The notes below the pieces were generated by a model that did no database searches, was not told where the DNA came from, and was given only the letters and a program-made list of their open reading frames with translations. Positions 17,385-25,705 of a stretch of 64,000 nt of DNA are shown here, in pieces. A program made the translations under genes and the position numbers. Source of the DNA: Amycolatopsis mongoliensis (GTDB taxonomy: Bacteria > Actinomycetota > Actinomycetes > Mycobacteriales > Pseudonocardiaceae); NCBI RefSeq assembly GCF_030285665.1, contig NZ_CP127295.1:248001-312000 (forward strand), given 5' to 3'. Within the stretch, counting starts at the first letter, position 1. Each line of letters opens with the position of its first letter.

Positions 17385-18160
17385 GCTTGCTCGAAGTGAA
17401 GGACATCGGGAAGACCTACGGCAGCGTCATCGCCCTGCGCGATGTGTCCACTGTGGTCAACGCGGGCGAGGTGACCTGCGTGCTCGGCGACAACGGCGCC
17501 GGGAAGTCCACGCTGATCAAGATCCTGGCCGGCGTGCACCAGCACGACCGCGGCGAGTTCCTCGTGGAAGGCGAACCGGTGCGGTTCGCCTCTCCGCGCG
17601 ATGCCCTCGACCGCGGCATCGCGACCGTGTACCAGGACCTCGCCGTGGTGCCGCTGATGAGCGTCTGGCGGAACTTCTTCCTCGGCTCCGAGCCGACGAC
17701 CGGGTTCGGCCCGTTCAAGATGCTCGACCGGCGCAAGGGCCGCGAGACGACCAAGAAGGCGCTGTTCGACATGGGCATCGACCTGCGGGACGTCGAGCAG
17801 CCGGTCGGGACGCTGTCGGGCGGGGAACGCCAGTGCGTGGCGATCGCGCGGGCGGTGTACTTCGGCGCGAAGGTGCTGATCCTCGACGAGCCGACCGCCG
17901 CGCTGGGCGTCAAGCAGGCCGGGGTGGTGCTGAAGTACGTGGCACAGGCTCGTGACCGCGGGCTCGGCGTCGTGCTCATCACGCACAACCCGCACCACGC
18001 CTACCCGGTCGCCGACCGGTTCCTGCTGCTCAAGCGGGGTGCCCCGCTCGGTTCGTACGAGAAGGCGGACATCGACATCAACGAGCTGACCCGGCAGATG
18101 GCGGGCGGTGCGGAACTGGAAGCGCTGGAACACGAGCTTCGGCAGGCGGAGAAGGCGTGA
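17381..18160 (+). CDS. Sugar ABC transporter ATP-binding protein (single domain)
   Basis: A 259-residue ABC ATPase with Walker [10 protein letters not shown] (about 38-46), signature LSGGERQ, Walker [11 protein letters not shown] and the switch His in VVLITHN. Unlike RbsA/XylG it has one ATPase domain, not two, so it would act as a homodimer, as in FrcA-type importers. It is coupled by four-base overlaps to the permease before it and to iolC after it. Confidence 0.9.
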   Translation: MSLLEVKDIGKTYGSVIALRDVSTVVNAGEVTCVLGDNGAGKSTLIKILAGVHQHDRGEFLVEGEPVRFASPRDALDRGIATVYQDLAVVPLMSVWRNFFLGSEPTTGFGPFKMLDRRKGRETTKKALFDMGIDLRDVEQPVGTLSGGERQCVAIARAVYFGAKVLILDEPTAALGVKQAGVVLKYVAQARDRGLGVVLITHNPHHAYPVADRFLLLKRGAPLGSYEKADIDINELTRQMAGGAELEALEHELRQAEKA

Positions 18161-19086
18161 GTCTCGAAGCGCTGACGATCGGCCGGGTGGGGGTCGACCT
18201 CTACCCCGAGCAGAGCGGCGTCCCCCTGGCCGGCGTCAGCACGTTCGCCAAGTCGCTCGGCGGCACCGCGACCAACGTCGCGGTCGCCGCCGCGCGGCTC
18301 GGCCGGCGCACGGCGGTGCTGACCAAGGTCGGCCCGGACGGCTTCGGCGACTACGTCCGGCAGGCCCTCGAGGGCTTCGGCGTGTCCCCGGCGCACGTGG
18401 GCACTTCGCCGGATCTCCAGACGCCGGTGGTGTTCTGCGAGCTGAACCCGCCCGCGGACCCACCGCTGCTGTTCTACCGCTCCCCCCTCGCCCCCGACCT
18501 GACGCTCACCGACGACGACGTGCCCTGGGACGTCGTCGAGTCGGTGCCGCTGCTGTGGGTCACCGGCACCGGCGTCTCCGCCGAACCCGCCCGGACCACC
18601 CAGCGGAAGATCCTGGAAGCCCGGGGACGCCGGGAGCACACGGTGCTGGACCTCGACTACCGGCCGATGTTCTGGCCTTCGGCCGAGCAGGCCCGGGAAG
18701 AGATCGGCGGGATGCTCGACCACGTCACCGTCGCGGTCGGCAACCGGACCGAGGTGGAGGTGGCCGTCGGCACCGCGGACCCGGACGCCGCCGCGGACCG
18801 CATGCTCGAGCGCGGCCTGCGGCTCGCGGTGATCAAGAAGGGCGCGGACGGCGTCCTCGTGGCCACCGCGGAAGGCCGGTGGACCGTGCCGCCGCAGCGC
18901 GTCGAGGTCGTCTGCGGGCTCGGCGCCGGCGACGGCTTCGGCGGGGCGCTGATCCACGGGCTGCTGTCGGGGTGGGACCCGGTGCGCATCGCGGCGTACG
19001 CGAACGCGGCAGGCGCGCTGGTGGCGTCCCGGCTGGCCTGCGCCGACGCCATGCCGACCGCCGCCGAGATCGAGGAGCTGCTGTGA
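18157..19086 (+). CDS. iolC: 5-dehydro-2-deoxygluconokinase
   Basis: A 309-residue PfkB/ribokinase-family enzyme. It phosphorylates 5-dehydro-2-deoxy-D-gluconate in inositol breakdown. It shows the N-terminal [13 protein letters not shown] and [17 protein letters not shown], and the C-terminal anion hole and catalytic base [10 protein letters not shown] (Asp). GTG at 18157 overlaps the ATPase stop, and its own stop overlaps the next GTG, both as GTGA. IolC is favoured over generic sugar kinases by the iol context. Confidence 0.88.
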   Translation: MSLEALTIGRVGVDLYPEQSGVPLAGVSTFAKSLGGTATNVAVAAARLGRRTAVLTKVGPDGFGDYVRQALEGFGVSPAHVGTSPDLQTPVVFCELNPPADPPLLFYRSPLAPDLTLTDDDVPWDVVESVPLLWVTGTGVSAEPARTTQRKILEARGRREHTVLDLDYRPMFWPSAEQAREEIGGMLDHVTVAVGNRTEVEVAVGTADPDAAADRMLERGLRLAVIKKGADGVLVATAEGRWTVPPQRVEVVCGLGAGDGFGGALIHGLLSGWDPVRIAAYANAAGALVASRLACADAMPTAAEIEELL

Positions 19087-19973
19087 TCCTCACCGACGAC
19101 CGCTGGAAGGAGCTGCTCCACGTCCGCGCCACCGACCCGGGCGCGATCCGGCAGGCCTACGCGACGCGCAGACGCCGGTCGACGCTCCTGTCCGACAACG
19201 GAACGCTGTTCCTGGTCGCGGCCGACCACCCGGCACGAGGTGCGCTGGGTGTCGGCGAAGACCCGCTCGCCATGGCCGACCGGCGAACGCTCCTCGAACG
19301 GCTGCTCGTCGCCCTGGCCAACCCGGCGGTCGACGGCCTCCTCGGCACCCCGGACGTCGTCGAGGAGCTGCTGCTGCTCGGCGCGCTGCACGGCAAGGTC
19401 GTCTTCGGCTCGATGAACCGCGGCGGCCTCGCCGGCGCGGACTGGGAGATCGACGACCGCTTCACCGGTTACGACGCCCGCACGCTGGTCGACTGCGGCC
19501 TCGACGGCGGCAAGATGCTGCTGCGGCTGGTCGACGCCGACCCGGGCACGATCCCGACGCTGCAGGCCTGCGCCGACGCCGTCACCGAGCTGGCCTCGTA
19601 CGGATTGGTCGCGATGGTCGAGCCGCTGCCCTACGCCCGCTCGGACGGGAAGCTGGTGCTGCAGAAGGACCCCGGGTCGCTGGCGCGGGCGGTCACGGTC
19701 GCGTCCGGGCTCGGGACGACGTCCGCGCACACGTGGCTGAAGCTGCCGTCGACGGACTCGGCGGCGGTGCTGGGCGCGACGACGCTGCCGGTGGTCGTGC
19801 TCGGCGGCGTGCCGTCCGGCGACCCGGCCGCCGACCTGGCCTCGTGGGGCCGGACGCTGCGCCACGACGTCGTGCGCGGCCTGGTCGTCGGCCGCACCCT
19901 GCTCTACCCGCCCGACGGCGACGTCGCTGCCGCCGTCGAAGCCGCCGCGAAGGTCTTGGAGGCCGCGAAGTGA
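19083..19973 (+). CDS. Class I aldolase-like TIM-barrel protein, probable inositol-pathway aldolase
   Basis: A 296-residue TIM-barrel protein. Key stretches are NGTLFLVAADHPARGALG, KVVFGSMNRGGL, DGGKMLLRL (candidate Schiff-base Lys), VAMVEPLPYARSDGK and STDSAAVLGATTLPVVVLGG. It resembles the Cgl0158-type proteins of actinobacterial iol clusters. Its place between iolC and iolB suggests cleavage of 6-phospho-5-dehydro-2-deoxygluconate to DHAP and malonate semialdehyde, the role of IolJ elsewhere. The exact reaction is inference. Confidence 0.7.
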   Translation: MILTDDRWKELLHVRATDPGAIRQAYATRRRRSTLLSDNGTLFLVAADHPARGALGVGEDPLAMADRRTLLERLLVALANPAVDGLLGTPDVVEELLLLGALHGKVVFGSMNRGGLAGADWEIDDRFTGYDARTLVDCGLDGGKMLLRLVDADPGTIPTLQACADAVTELASYGLVAMVEPLPYARSDGKLVLQKDPGSLARAVTVASGLGTTSAHTWLKLPSTDSAAVLGATTLPVVVLGGVPSGDPAADLASWGRTLRHDVVRGLVVGRTLLYPPDGDVAAAVEAAAKVLEAAK

Positions 19974-20860
19974 GCAAGCTGCACCGTCCACTGGGGACAC
20001 TTTCCGACGACGCCGACCCGGTCCGGCTGACCCCGGATTCGGCGGGCTGGACGTACACGGGGCTGCGGGTGCTCCGGATCGGCACCCGGCTCCCGCGCAC
20101 GGTCAAGACCGGCGAGTTCGAGGCGTTCGTGCTCCCGCTGTCCGGCTCGCTCACGGTCCGCGTCGACGGCGAGGAGTTCGAGCTGGAAGGGCGGGAGTCG
20201 GTGTTCACCCGGGTCACGGACTTCGTCTACGTCCCCCGCGACGCCGAGGTCGAACTGACTTCCGAGACCGGCGCGCAGGTGGCGCTGCCGATGGCTCGCT
20301 GCACCCGGCGGCTGGAGGCGAAGTACGGCCCCGCCGAGGACGTCCCGGTCGAGGTCCGCGGCGCCGGGCAGGCGACGCGGCAGGTGACCAACTTCGGCGT
20401 GCCCGGGGTGTGGGACCACGCCGACAAGCTCATCGCGTGCGAGCTGATCACGCCGGGCGGCAACTGGTCGTCGTACCCGCCGCACAAGCACGACGAAGCG
20501 AGCGAGTGCGAGGTCGTCAACGAGGAGATCTACTACTTCCGGATCGCCGGCCGCGACGGGGTGACGCCGGCGCGCGAGGGGTTCGGCCTGCACCGCACGT
20601 ACACCGCCGACGGCGAGCTGGACGAGGACGTCGCCGTGCGCGACCAGGACGTCTTCCTGATCCCGCGCGGCTACCACGGGCCCTGCGTCGCGGCTCCCGG
20701 TTACCCGATGTACTACCTGAACGTCCTGGCCGGACCGGCCGACGAACGGTCGATGGCGTTCTGCGACGACCCCGCGCACGGCTGGGTCCGCGAAACGTGG
20801 GAGTCGCAGGAGCTGGATCCGCGGTGCCCCGTCACGAGTCACGAAGGGCGTGTTCAGTGA
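19970..20860 (+). CDS. iolB: 5-deoxy-glucuronate isomerase
   Basis: A 296-residue cupin-fold isomerase that converts 5-deoxy-D-glucuronate to 5-dehydro-2-deoxy-D-gluconate. Metal-binding residues are visible in SSYPPHKHDE and EEIYYFRI, with a later IPRGYHGPCVAAPGYPMYYLNVLAGP. These are hallmark IolB stretches. Start and stop both overlap neighbours as GTGA, so it is translationally coupled within the operon. Confidence 0.92.
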   Translation: MSKLHRPLGTLSDDADPVRLTPDSAGWTYTGLRVLRIGTRLPRTVKTGEFEAFVLPLSGSLTVRVDGEEFELEGRESVFTRVTDFVYVPRDAEVELTSETGAQVALPMARCTRRLEAKYGPAEDVPVEVRGAGQATRQVTNFGVPGVWDHADKLIACELITPGGNWSSYPPHKHDEASECEVVNEEIYYFRIAGRDGVTPAREGFGLHRTYTADGELDEDVAVRDQDVFLIPRGYHGPCVAAPGYPMYYLNVLAGPADERSMAFCDDPAHGWVRETWESQELDPRCPVTSHEGRVQ

Positions 20861-22692
20861 AGCTGACGACGGCACAGGCGCTGGTCCGCTGGATCCTCGC
20901 GCAGCGGTCGGAAACCCTGGACGGACGCGAGGTCCCGCTCTTCCCCGGCGTCTTCGCGATCTTCGGCCACGGCAACGTCCTCGGCCTCGGCACGGCGCTG
21001 GAAGAGCACCGCGGCGAGATCCCGGTGTGGCGCGGGCACACCGAGCAGGGCATGGCGCTCGCCGCGGTCGGGTACGCGAAGGCCACGCACCGGCGGCAGG
21101 TCGGCGTCGTGACGTCGTCGATCGGGCCGGGCGCGCTGAACATGGTCACCGCGGCCGGGGTCGCGCACGCGAACCGGCTGCCGGTGCTGCTGCTGCCGGG
21201 CGACACGTTCACCGGCCGCGCGCCGGATCCGGTGCTGCAGCAGATCGAGCCCTTCGGCGACGCGACCGCGACGGTCAACGACGCCTTCCGCGCGGTCTCG
21301 CGCTACTTCGACCGGATCACCCGGCCCGAGCAGCTGATCTCGACGTTGCCCCAGGTCGCGCGGGTGCTCACGGACCCGGCGGACAGCGGGCCGGCCGTCC
21401 TGGCGCTGCCGCAGGACGTCCAGGCCGAGACCTACGACTTCCCGGACGCGCTGTTCGCACCGGTGACGCACCGGCCGCTGCGGCCGCGTCCCGACCGGCG
21501 CTCGGTCACCGAGGCGGCCGGAGTCCTGCGCGCGTCGAAGAGGCCGCTGCTCGTGCTCGGCGGCGGCGTCCGGTACTCCGGTGCCGGGCGGCGCGCCCTC
21601 GACTTCGCCGAGCGGCACGGGATCCCCCTCGTCGAGACCACCGCGGGCCGCACCCTGGTGCCCCACGACCACCCCCTGCACGCGGGCCCGCTGGGCATCA
21701 CCGGCTCGACGTCGGCCAACGTCGTCGCGGCGGAGGCGGACGTCGTGCTCGCGGTCGGCACGCGGCTGCAGGACTTCACCACGGCGTCCTGGACGGTCTT
21801 CTCCCCCGACGTCCGCCTGGTCGCGCTCAACGCGGCCCGCTTCGACGCGGTGAAGCACGGCGCGCTCTCGGTGGTCGCGGACGCCGACGCGGGGCTGACG
21901 GACCTGGCCGCCCAGCTGGAGAGCTGGCGGGTCGACCCGTCGTGGACTTCGCGAGCGGCGGCCGAGCGGGCGTCCTGGGACGCGCACGTCGACTCGCTGC
22001 GCTCGGCCGCGGGTTCCGTCCCGTCGTACGCCCAGGTCGTCGGCGTGGTGAACGACCTGTCGGCGCCGGAGGACTACGTGATGACCGCGTCCGGCGGGCT
22101 GCCGGGCGAGCTGATCGGCGGCTGGCGCGGCTCCGGCTCGGTCTCGATGGACGTCGAGTACGGCTTTTCCTGCATGGGTTACGAGCTGTCCGGCGCGTGG
22201 GGCGCGGCGATCGCGCACCCGGGCCTGGTCACGACCCTGCTGGGCGACGGCTCGTACCTGATGCTGAACTCCGAGCTGTTCTCGGCCGCCTTCGCGGGTC
22301 ACCCGTTCGTCGCGGTCGTGTGCGACAACGACGGCTACGCGGTGATCGCGCGGCTGCAGGAAGGGCAGGGCGGGAAGCCGTTCAACAACTTCTACGCCGA
22401 CTGCACGACTTCGCACGCTTCGCCGCCGCGGGTGGACTTCGCCCGGCACGCGGAATCGCTGGGCTGCCTGGTGTTCCCGGCGTCCGATGTGGACTCGCTG
22501 CGCACTGCTTACGCGGCGGCACGGGAGGCAGCCGTGGCCGAGCAGCGGCCGGCCGTGGTCGTCGTGAAGACGCAGCCGTCGGCGTGGACCGAGGCCGGCG
22601 CGTGGTGGGAGGTCGGCGTGCCGGAGCACCTCGCCGGCCACGACGAGTACGAACGGGCCAAGTCAGGACAGGTGCGCTACCTCCGCTCCTAG
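20857..22692 (+). CDS. iolD: 3D-(3,5/4)-trihydroxycyclohexane-1,2-dione hydrolase
   Basis: A 611-residue thiamine-diphosphate enzyme that opens the inositol-derived ring to 5-deoxyglucuronate. The N-terminal domain has FGHGNVLGLGTALEEHRGEI with the catalytic Glu region RGHTEQGMALAAVGYAKA. The C-terminal TPP motif is GDGSYLMLNSELFSAA followed by VVCDNDGYAVIARLQ. GTG at 20857 overlaps the iolB stop. It is the last gene of the operon. No iolA-type dehydrogenase follows, so malonate-semialdehyde oxidation must be encoded elsewhere. Confidence 0.93.
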   Translation: MKLTTAQALVRWILAQRSETLDGREVPLFPGVFAIFGHGNVLGLGTALEEHRGEIPVWRGHTEQGMALAAVGYAKATHRRQVGVVTSSIGPGALNMVTAAGVAHANRLPVLLLPGDTFTGRAPDPVLQQIEPFGDATATVNDAFRAVSRYFDRITRPEQLISTLPQVARVLTDPADSGPAVLALPQDVQAETYDFPDALFAPVTHRPLRPRPDRRSVTEAAGVLRASKRPLLVLGGGVRYSGAGRRALDFAERHGIPLVETTAGRTLVPHDHPLHAGPLGITGSTSANVVAAEADVVLAVGTRLQDFTTASWTVFSPDVRLVALNAARFDAVKHGALSVVADADAGLTDLAAQLESWRVDPSWTSRAAAERASWDAHVDSLRSAAGSVPSYAQVVGVVNDLSAPEDYVMTASGGLPGELIGGWRGSGSVSMDVEYGFSCMGYELSGAWGAAIAHPGLVTTLLGDGSYLMLNSELFSAAFAGHPFVAVVCDNDGYAVIARLQEGQGGKPFNNFYADCTTSHASPPRVDFARHAESLGCLVFPASDVDSLRTAYAAAREAAVAEQRPAVVVVKTQPSAWTEAGAWWEVGVPEHLAGHDEYERAKSGQVRYLRS

Positions 22693-22706
22693 GTCTGCCG
22701 CAGCTG

Positions 22707-22752
22707 GTCGTGAGTGAGAAACAGTGTTCTAACCCTGTTTCTCACTCACGAC
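22707..22752. terminator. Long hairpin between convergent iolD and P450 genes
   Basis: An 18-bp perfect stem (22707-22724 with 22735-22752, core GTGAGTGAGAAACAG) around a 10-base loop lies between two convergent genes and should stop transcription in both directions. The last codons and stop of the P450 gene (VVSEKQG) lie inside the right arm, so the element also contributes protein sequence. Confidence 0.75.
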
Positions 22753-24120
22753 TGCCGAGCGCGTGCGGACCCGCGGCGTCAGCGTGAACCCGCTCGGCTT
22801 GAGCGTCAGCGACTCGACGATCTTCAGCTCGTACGTCGGGTCGACGTCGAAGTCGTAGCGCTGCAGCACCATCCCCAGCGCCAGCACGGCTTCGTGCAGC
22901 GCGAACTGGCGGCCGATGCAGGCGCGCTCGCCCGTCCCGAACGGCTTGTACGCCTGCGCCGGCCGCTTCTTCACCGCGGCGGGCTCGAAGCGGTCCGGGT
23001 CGAACCGCTCGGGGTCCGGCCAGACCGCGGGATCGCGGTGCACCAGAGGAAGCGGCACGATCACCCAATCCCCCTTGCGCATCCGGTACTTCCCGCCGAG
23101 CACGACGTCTTCGCGTGCTTCGCGCGAGTAACCCGGCGCGGTCGGCCAGAGCCGCATCGCCTCGTCGAGGCAGCGACGCACGTAACGCAGCTTCGCGACG
23201 TCTCCGAAGGCGGGCTCGCGGTCACCCCACACCGCGTCGACCTCGGCGCGGGCCTTCGCCAGCAGCTCGGGGTGGCGCGTCAGGTAGTACAACGCGAACG
23301 ACAGCGCGCCGGACGTCGTCTCGTGGCCGGCGACGACGAACGTGATGGCCTGGTTGCGGATGTTCACCGGGTCCAGGCGTTCCCCCGTCACCGGGTGGCC
23401 TTGGGTGAGCATCAGGCCGAGCAGGTCACGGCTCTCCTCGCCGTCCCTGCGCCGGGCTTCGACGACTTCGTCGACCAGGTTCGTCATGGTCGCGATGTCG
23501 GCCTGGTTCTGCTCGGCCGTCCCGGCGAACGCGCGCCGCACGAACGGCAGCTTGGCGTTCTGCAGCTGCGCGTACCGCAGCGCGCGGATCATCGCGGTGA
23601 CGAACGGGTGCGGCTCGGCGCGTTCGAACGAGCCGAACCGGTAGCCGAACCCGGCCAGGCCGATCGTCTCCAGGGTCAGCCGCGTCATGTCGGCGGCGAC
23701 GTCGACCGGCCCGCTCGCGGCGTCCCAGCGTGCGACCAGCTCGTGGGCGACCTCCAGCATGACCGGGTGGTAGCGGCGCATCGCCTCGGCGGAGAACGCC
23801 GGCTGCAGGATGTCGTGCGCGAGCCGCCAGTTCGGCTCGTGGGTGTGTGCGGTGAACAGGCCGTCGCCGGCGAGCGCGCGCAGGTTCTCGATGCCCATGC
23901 CGACGTGCTTGCCGAACTTCGTCTCGTCGTTCAGCTCGGTGACGAGGTCGACGCCGCCCACGAAGACGATCTCGAAGCCGAAGATCTTGCGCGTGAAGAT
24001 CGGGCCCAGCCGCTTGCCGATGCGCAGCGTGTCCTGCAGCGGCGTGCGCGGGTTGGCGCCGATCAGGTCGCCGATCACCGGCAGGCGGCCCGGCCGGTGC
24101 GGAAGCGCGGTCGTGTCCAC
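22729..24120 (-). CDS. Cytochrome P450, CYP102-like heme domain without reductase
   Basis: A 463-residue P450 whose sequence resembles the heme domain of CYP102 (P450 BM3) fatty-acid hydroxylases. It shows the oxygen-activation helix AGHETT (264-269), the ExxR motif at Glu320-Arg323 (EAMR), and heme-binding FGTGERACIG with Cys401. No FMN/FAD reductase follows, so electrons must come from separate partners. GTG at 24120 is preceded by AAGGGG. An operator and a TetR gene lie just upstream. Fatty-acid or similar substrate is inferred from the family. Confidence 0.9.
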   Translation of the reverse strand: MDTTALPHRPGRLPVIGDLIGANPRTPLQDTLRIGKRLGPIFTRKIFGFEIVFVGGVDLVTELNDETKFGKHVGMGIENLRALAGDGLFTAHTHEPNWRLAHDILQPAFSAEAMRRYHPVMLEVAHELVARWDAASGPVDVAADMTRLTLETIGLAGFGYRFGSFERAEPHPFVTAMIRALRYAQLQNAKLPFVRRAFAGTAEQNQADIATMTNLVDEVVEARRRDGEESRDLLGLMLTQGHPVTGERLDPVNIRNQAITFVVAGHETTSGALSFALYYLTRHPELLAKARAEVDAVWGDREPAFGDVAKLRYVRRCLDEAMRLWPTAPGYSREAREDVVLGGKYRMRKGDWVIVPLPLVHRDPAVWPDPERFDPDRFEPAAVKKRPAQAYKPFGTGERACIGRQFALHEAVLALGMVLQRYDFDVDPTYELKIVESLTLKPSGFTLTPRVRTRSAVVSEKQG

Positions 24121-24128
24121 GGCGTACC

Positions 24129-24154
24129 CCTTATTGAACTGGCATTCAATAGGG
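24129..24154. promoter_or_regulatory. TetR operator between P450 and tetR
   Basis: TATTGAA (24132-24138) and TTCAATA (24145-24151) are perfect inverted arms around six bases, with a further CC/GG pair outside. It lies between the P450 start and the divergent TetR gene, overlapping the P450 leader, the expected place for autorepression. Confidence 0.75.
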
Positions 24155-24198
24155 TCACGATCCCCCGCTACTGAACCCGTGTCAAGTAAGGTCGGGGG

Positions 24199-24771
24199 AT
24201 GCGGACGAGGCTGAGCACCGAACAGCGGCGCGAGCAGCTCCTCACGATCGGGGCCGGGCTGTTCGCGAAGCGGCCGTACGACGAGGTGTGGATCGAGGAG
24301 GTCGCCGAAATCGCGCAGGTCTCGCGCGGCCTGCTGTACCACTACTTCCCCACCAAGAAGGACTTCTTCGCGTCGATCGTCCGCGGGCAACGCGACCAGC
24401 TGCTGGCGATGAGCGAGCCCGACCCGGCGCTGCCCGTGGCGGAGCAGCTGCGGGCCGGGCTCGATGTCTACCTCGAGTTCGCGCGCACGCACCCCGACGG
24501 CTACCGGATCGTGCACCGCGCCACCGGCGGCGCCGACGGCGAGATCCGGGAGATCCGCGAGGCCGGGATGGCCGCGAACGCGGCACGCATCCTGGCCGCG
24601 GTGAGCCTGCTGACCCCGGTCACCGAGGTGACGCGGCTGGCCGTCCGCGGCTGGCTCGCGTTCGTCGCGACGATGATCCTCGAGTGGCTCGACCAGCCGA
24701 CGGTCACCCAGGAGGAGCTGCGCGACCTGTGCGTCCGGACGCTGTTCGCGGCGGTCGGCGTCACCCCGTGA
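24199..24771 (+). CDS. TetR-family regulator of the P450
   Basis: A 190-residue TetR regulator with N-terminal HTH (LFAKRPYDEVWIEEVAEIAQVSRGLLYHYFPTKKDFF, about 20-55) and a ligand-binding C-terminal half. GTCGGGGG precedes the ATG. The divergent arrangement and shared palindrome point to control of the P450 and of itself. The inducer is unknown; a fatty acid or acyl-CoA would fit the P450 family. The 3' end overlaps the convergent beta-propeller gene by 11 bases. Confidence 0.88.
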   Translation: MRTRLSTEQRREQLLTIGAGLFAKRPYDEVWIEEVAEIAQVSRGLLYHYFPTKKDFFASIVRGQRDQLLAMSEPDPALPVAEQLRAGLDVYLEFARTHPDGYRIVHRATGGADGEIREIREAGMAANAARILAAVSLLTPVTEVTRLAVRGWLAFVATMILEWLDQPTVTQEELRDLCVRTLFAAVGVTP

Positions 24772-25705
24772 CGGCCGGCGAGGCGGCGCCGTCCACCAGC
24801 TTCCGCGGCGCGCCGGAGCCGTCCGCCGGGACCGCCCAGACCGCGTTGTCCAGCCCGTAGAGGACCGTGTGGTCGTCCTGCCACAGGGCCTGGTCGTCGA
24901 CGCTGCGCTGGTCCGCCAGTGCGGTTTCCTTCATCGTCTTCAGATCGAGGACCGACAGCCGCCAGACGCCCTCGCCCACCTTCTTCTTGAACGCGATCCG
25001 CGTCGCATCCGGCGAGAGCGACGGGCACTCGACGTTCTCGCGCAGGGTTTTCCCGCGGTAGCGCCGGTAGTCGGCCTCGACGAGGTACGTCTTGCCCTTG
25101 CTGCCGAGGGTCGCGTAGAAGCGGTTGCCGTCCGGGGCGAACGTGATGCCCCAGTAGTTGACGTCGGCGGCGAAGTACCGCTTGTCGCCGGCGAACACCG
25201 GGAGTTCCTCGATCGTCTTGACGAGCCGCCCGGTGTCGACCTCGTAGAGTCCCGCGCGCGTCGAAAAGCCGGTCTCCGCGTACGAGTCGCCGGTGACGAA
25301 CAGCGTCCAGTAGACGCGTTTGCCGTCCGGGGACACCCGGGCGCGGCTCGGCGTGCCGGGCAGGGTTTCGGTGTGGCGGACGGCGAGGTGGTCGTCGAGG
25401 ACGAGGACGTCGGTCACCGCGGGAAGCGTCCCCGGCTGCACGGCCAGGCACACCGCCGTCTGCTCCGCCACCGCGAACCGGTCGCACTTCAGGCCACTGA
25501 GCTGGGGTTTCTTCCCGGGTTCGGCGAGCGGCACGGCGCCGACGCGGCCGGTGGCGGTGTCGCGGAACAGCAGCTGGCCGGGGCTCAGCGTGAGCGGGGC
25601 GGCCGGTTCGGCGTCGGCGGGGTCGTGGCGGGAACTGACGGTGTAGGCGACGGCCGCGGCGATCAGGAGCGCCGTGCCGAGGAGGGCGAGGACGAGTTTC
25701 TTCAC
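24761..25705 (-). CDS. TolB-like beta-propeller protein with membrane anchor
   Basis: A 314-residue protein with an N-terminal membrane anchor or uncleaved signal (KLVLALLGTALLIAAAVAYTV) and an extracellular beta-propeller. WD/TolB-like repeats include ARVSPDGKRVYWTL, GITFAPDGNRFYATL and CPSLSPDATRIAFKK. GTG at 25705 overlaps the MFS stop as GTGA, so it is coupled to the exporter. It may sense or bind a surface ligand; function is unknown. Confidence 0.75.
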   Translation of the reverse strand: MKKLVLALLGTALLIAAAVAYTVSSRHDPADAEPAAPLTLSPGQLLFRDTATGRVGAVPLAEPGKKPQLSGLKCDRFAVAEQTAVCLAVQPGTLPAVTDVLVLDDHLAVRHTETLPGTPSRARVSPDGKRVYWTLFVTGDSYAETGFSTRAGLYEVDTGRLVKTIEELPVFAGDKRYFAADVNYWGITFAPDGNRFYATLGSKGKTYLVEADYRRYRGKTLRENVECPSLSPDATRIAFKKKVGEGVWRLSVLDLKTMKETALADQRSVDDQALWQDDHTVLYGLDNAVWAVPADGSGAPRKLVDGAASPAVTG

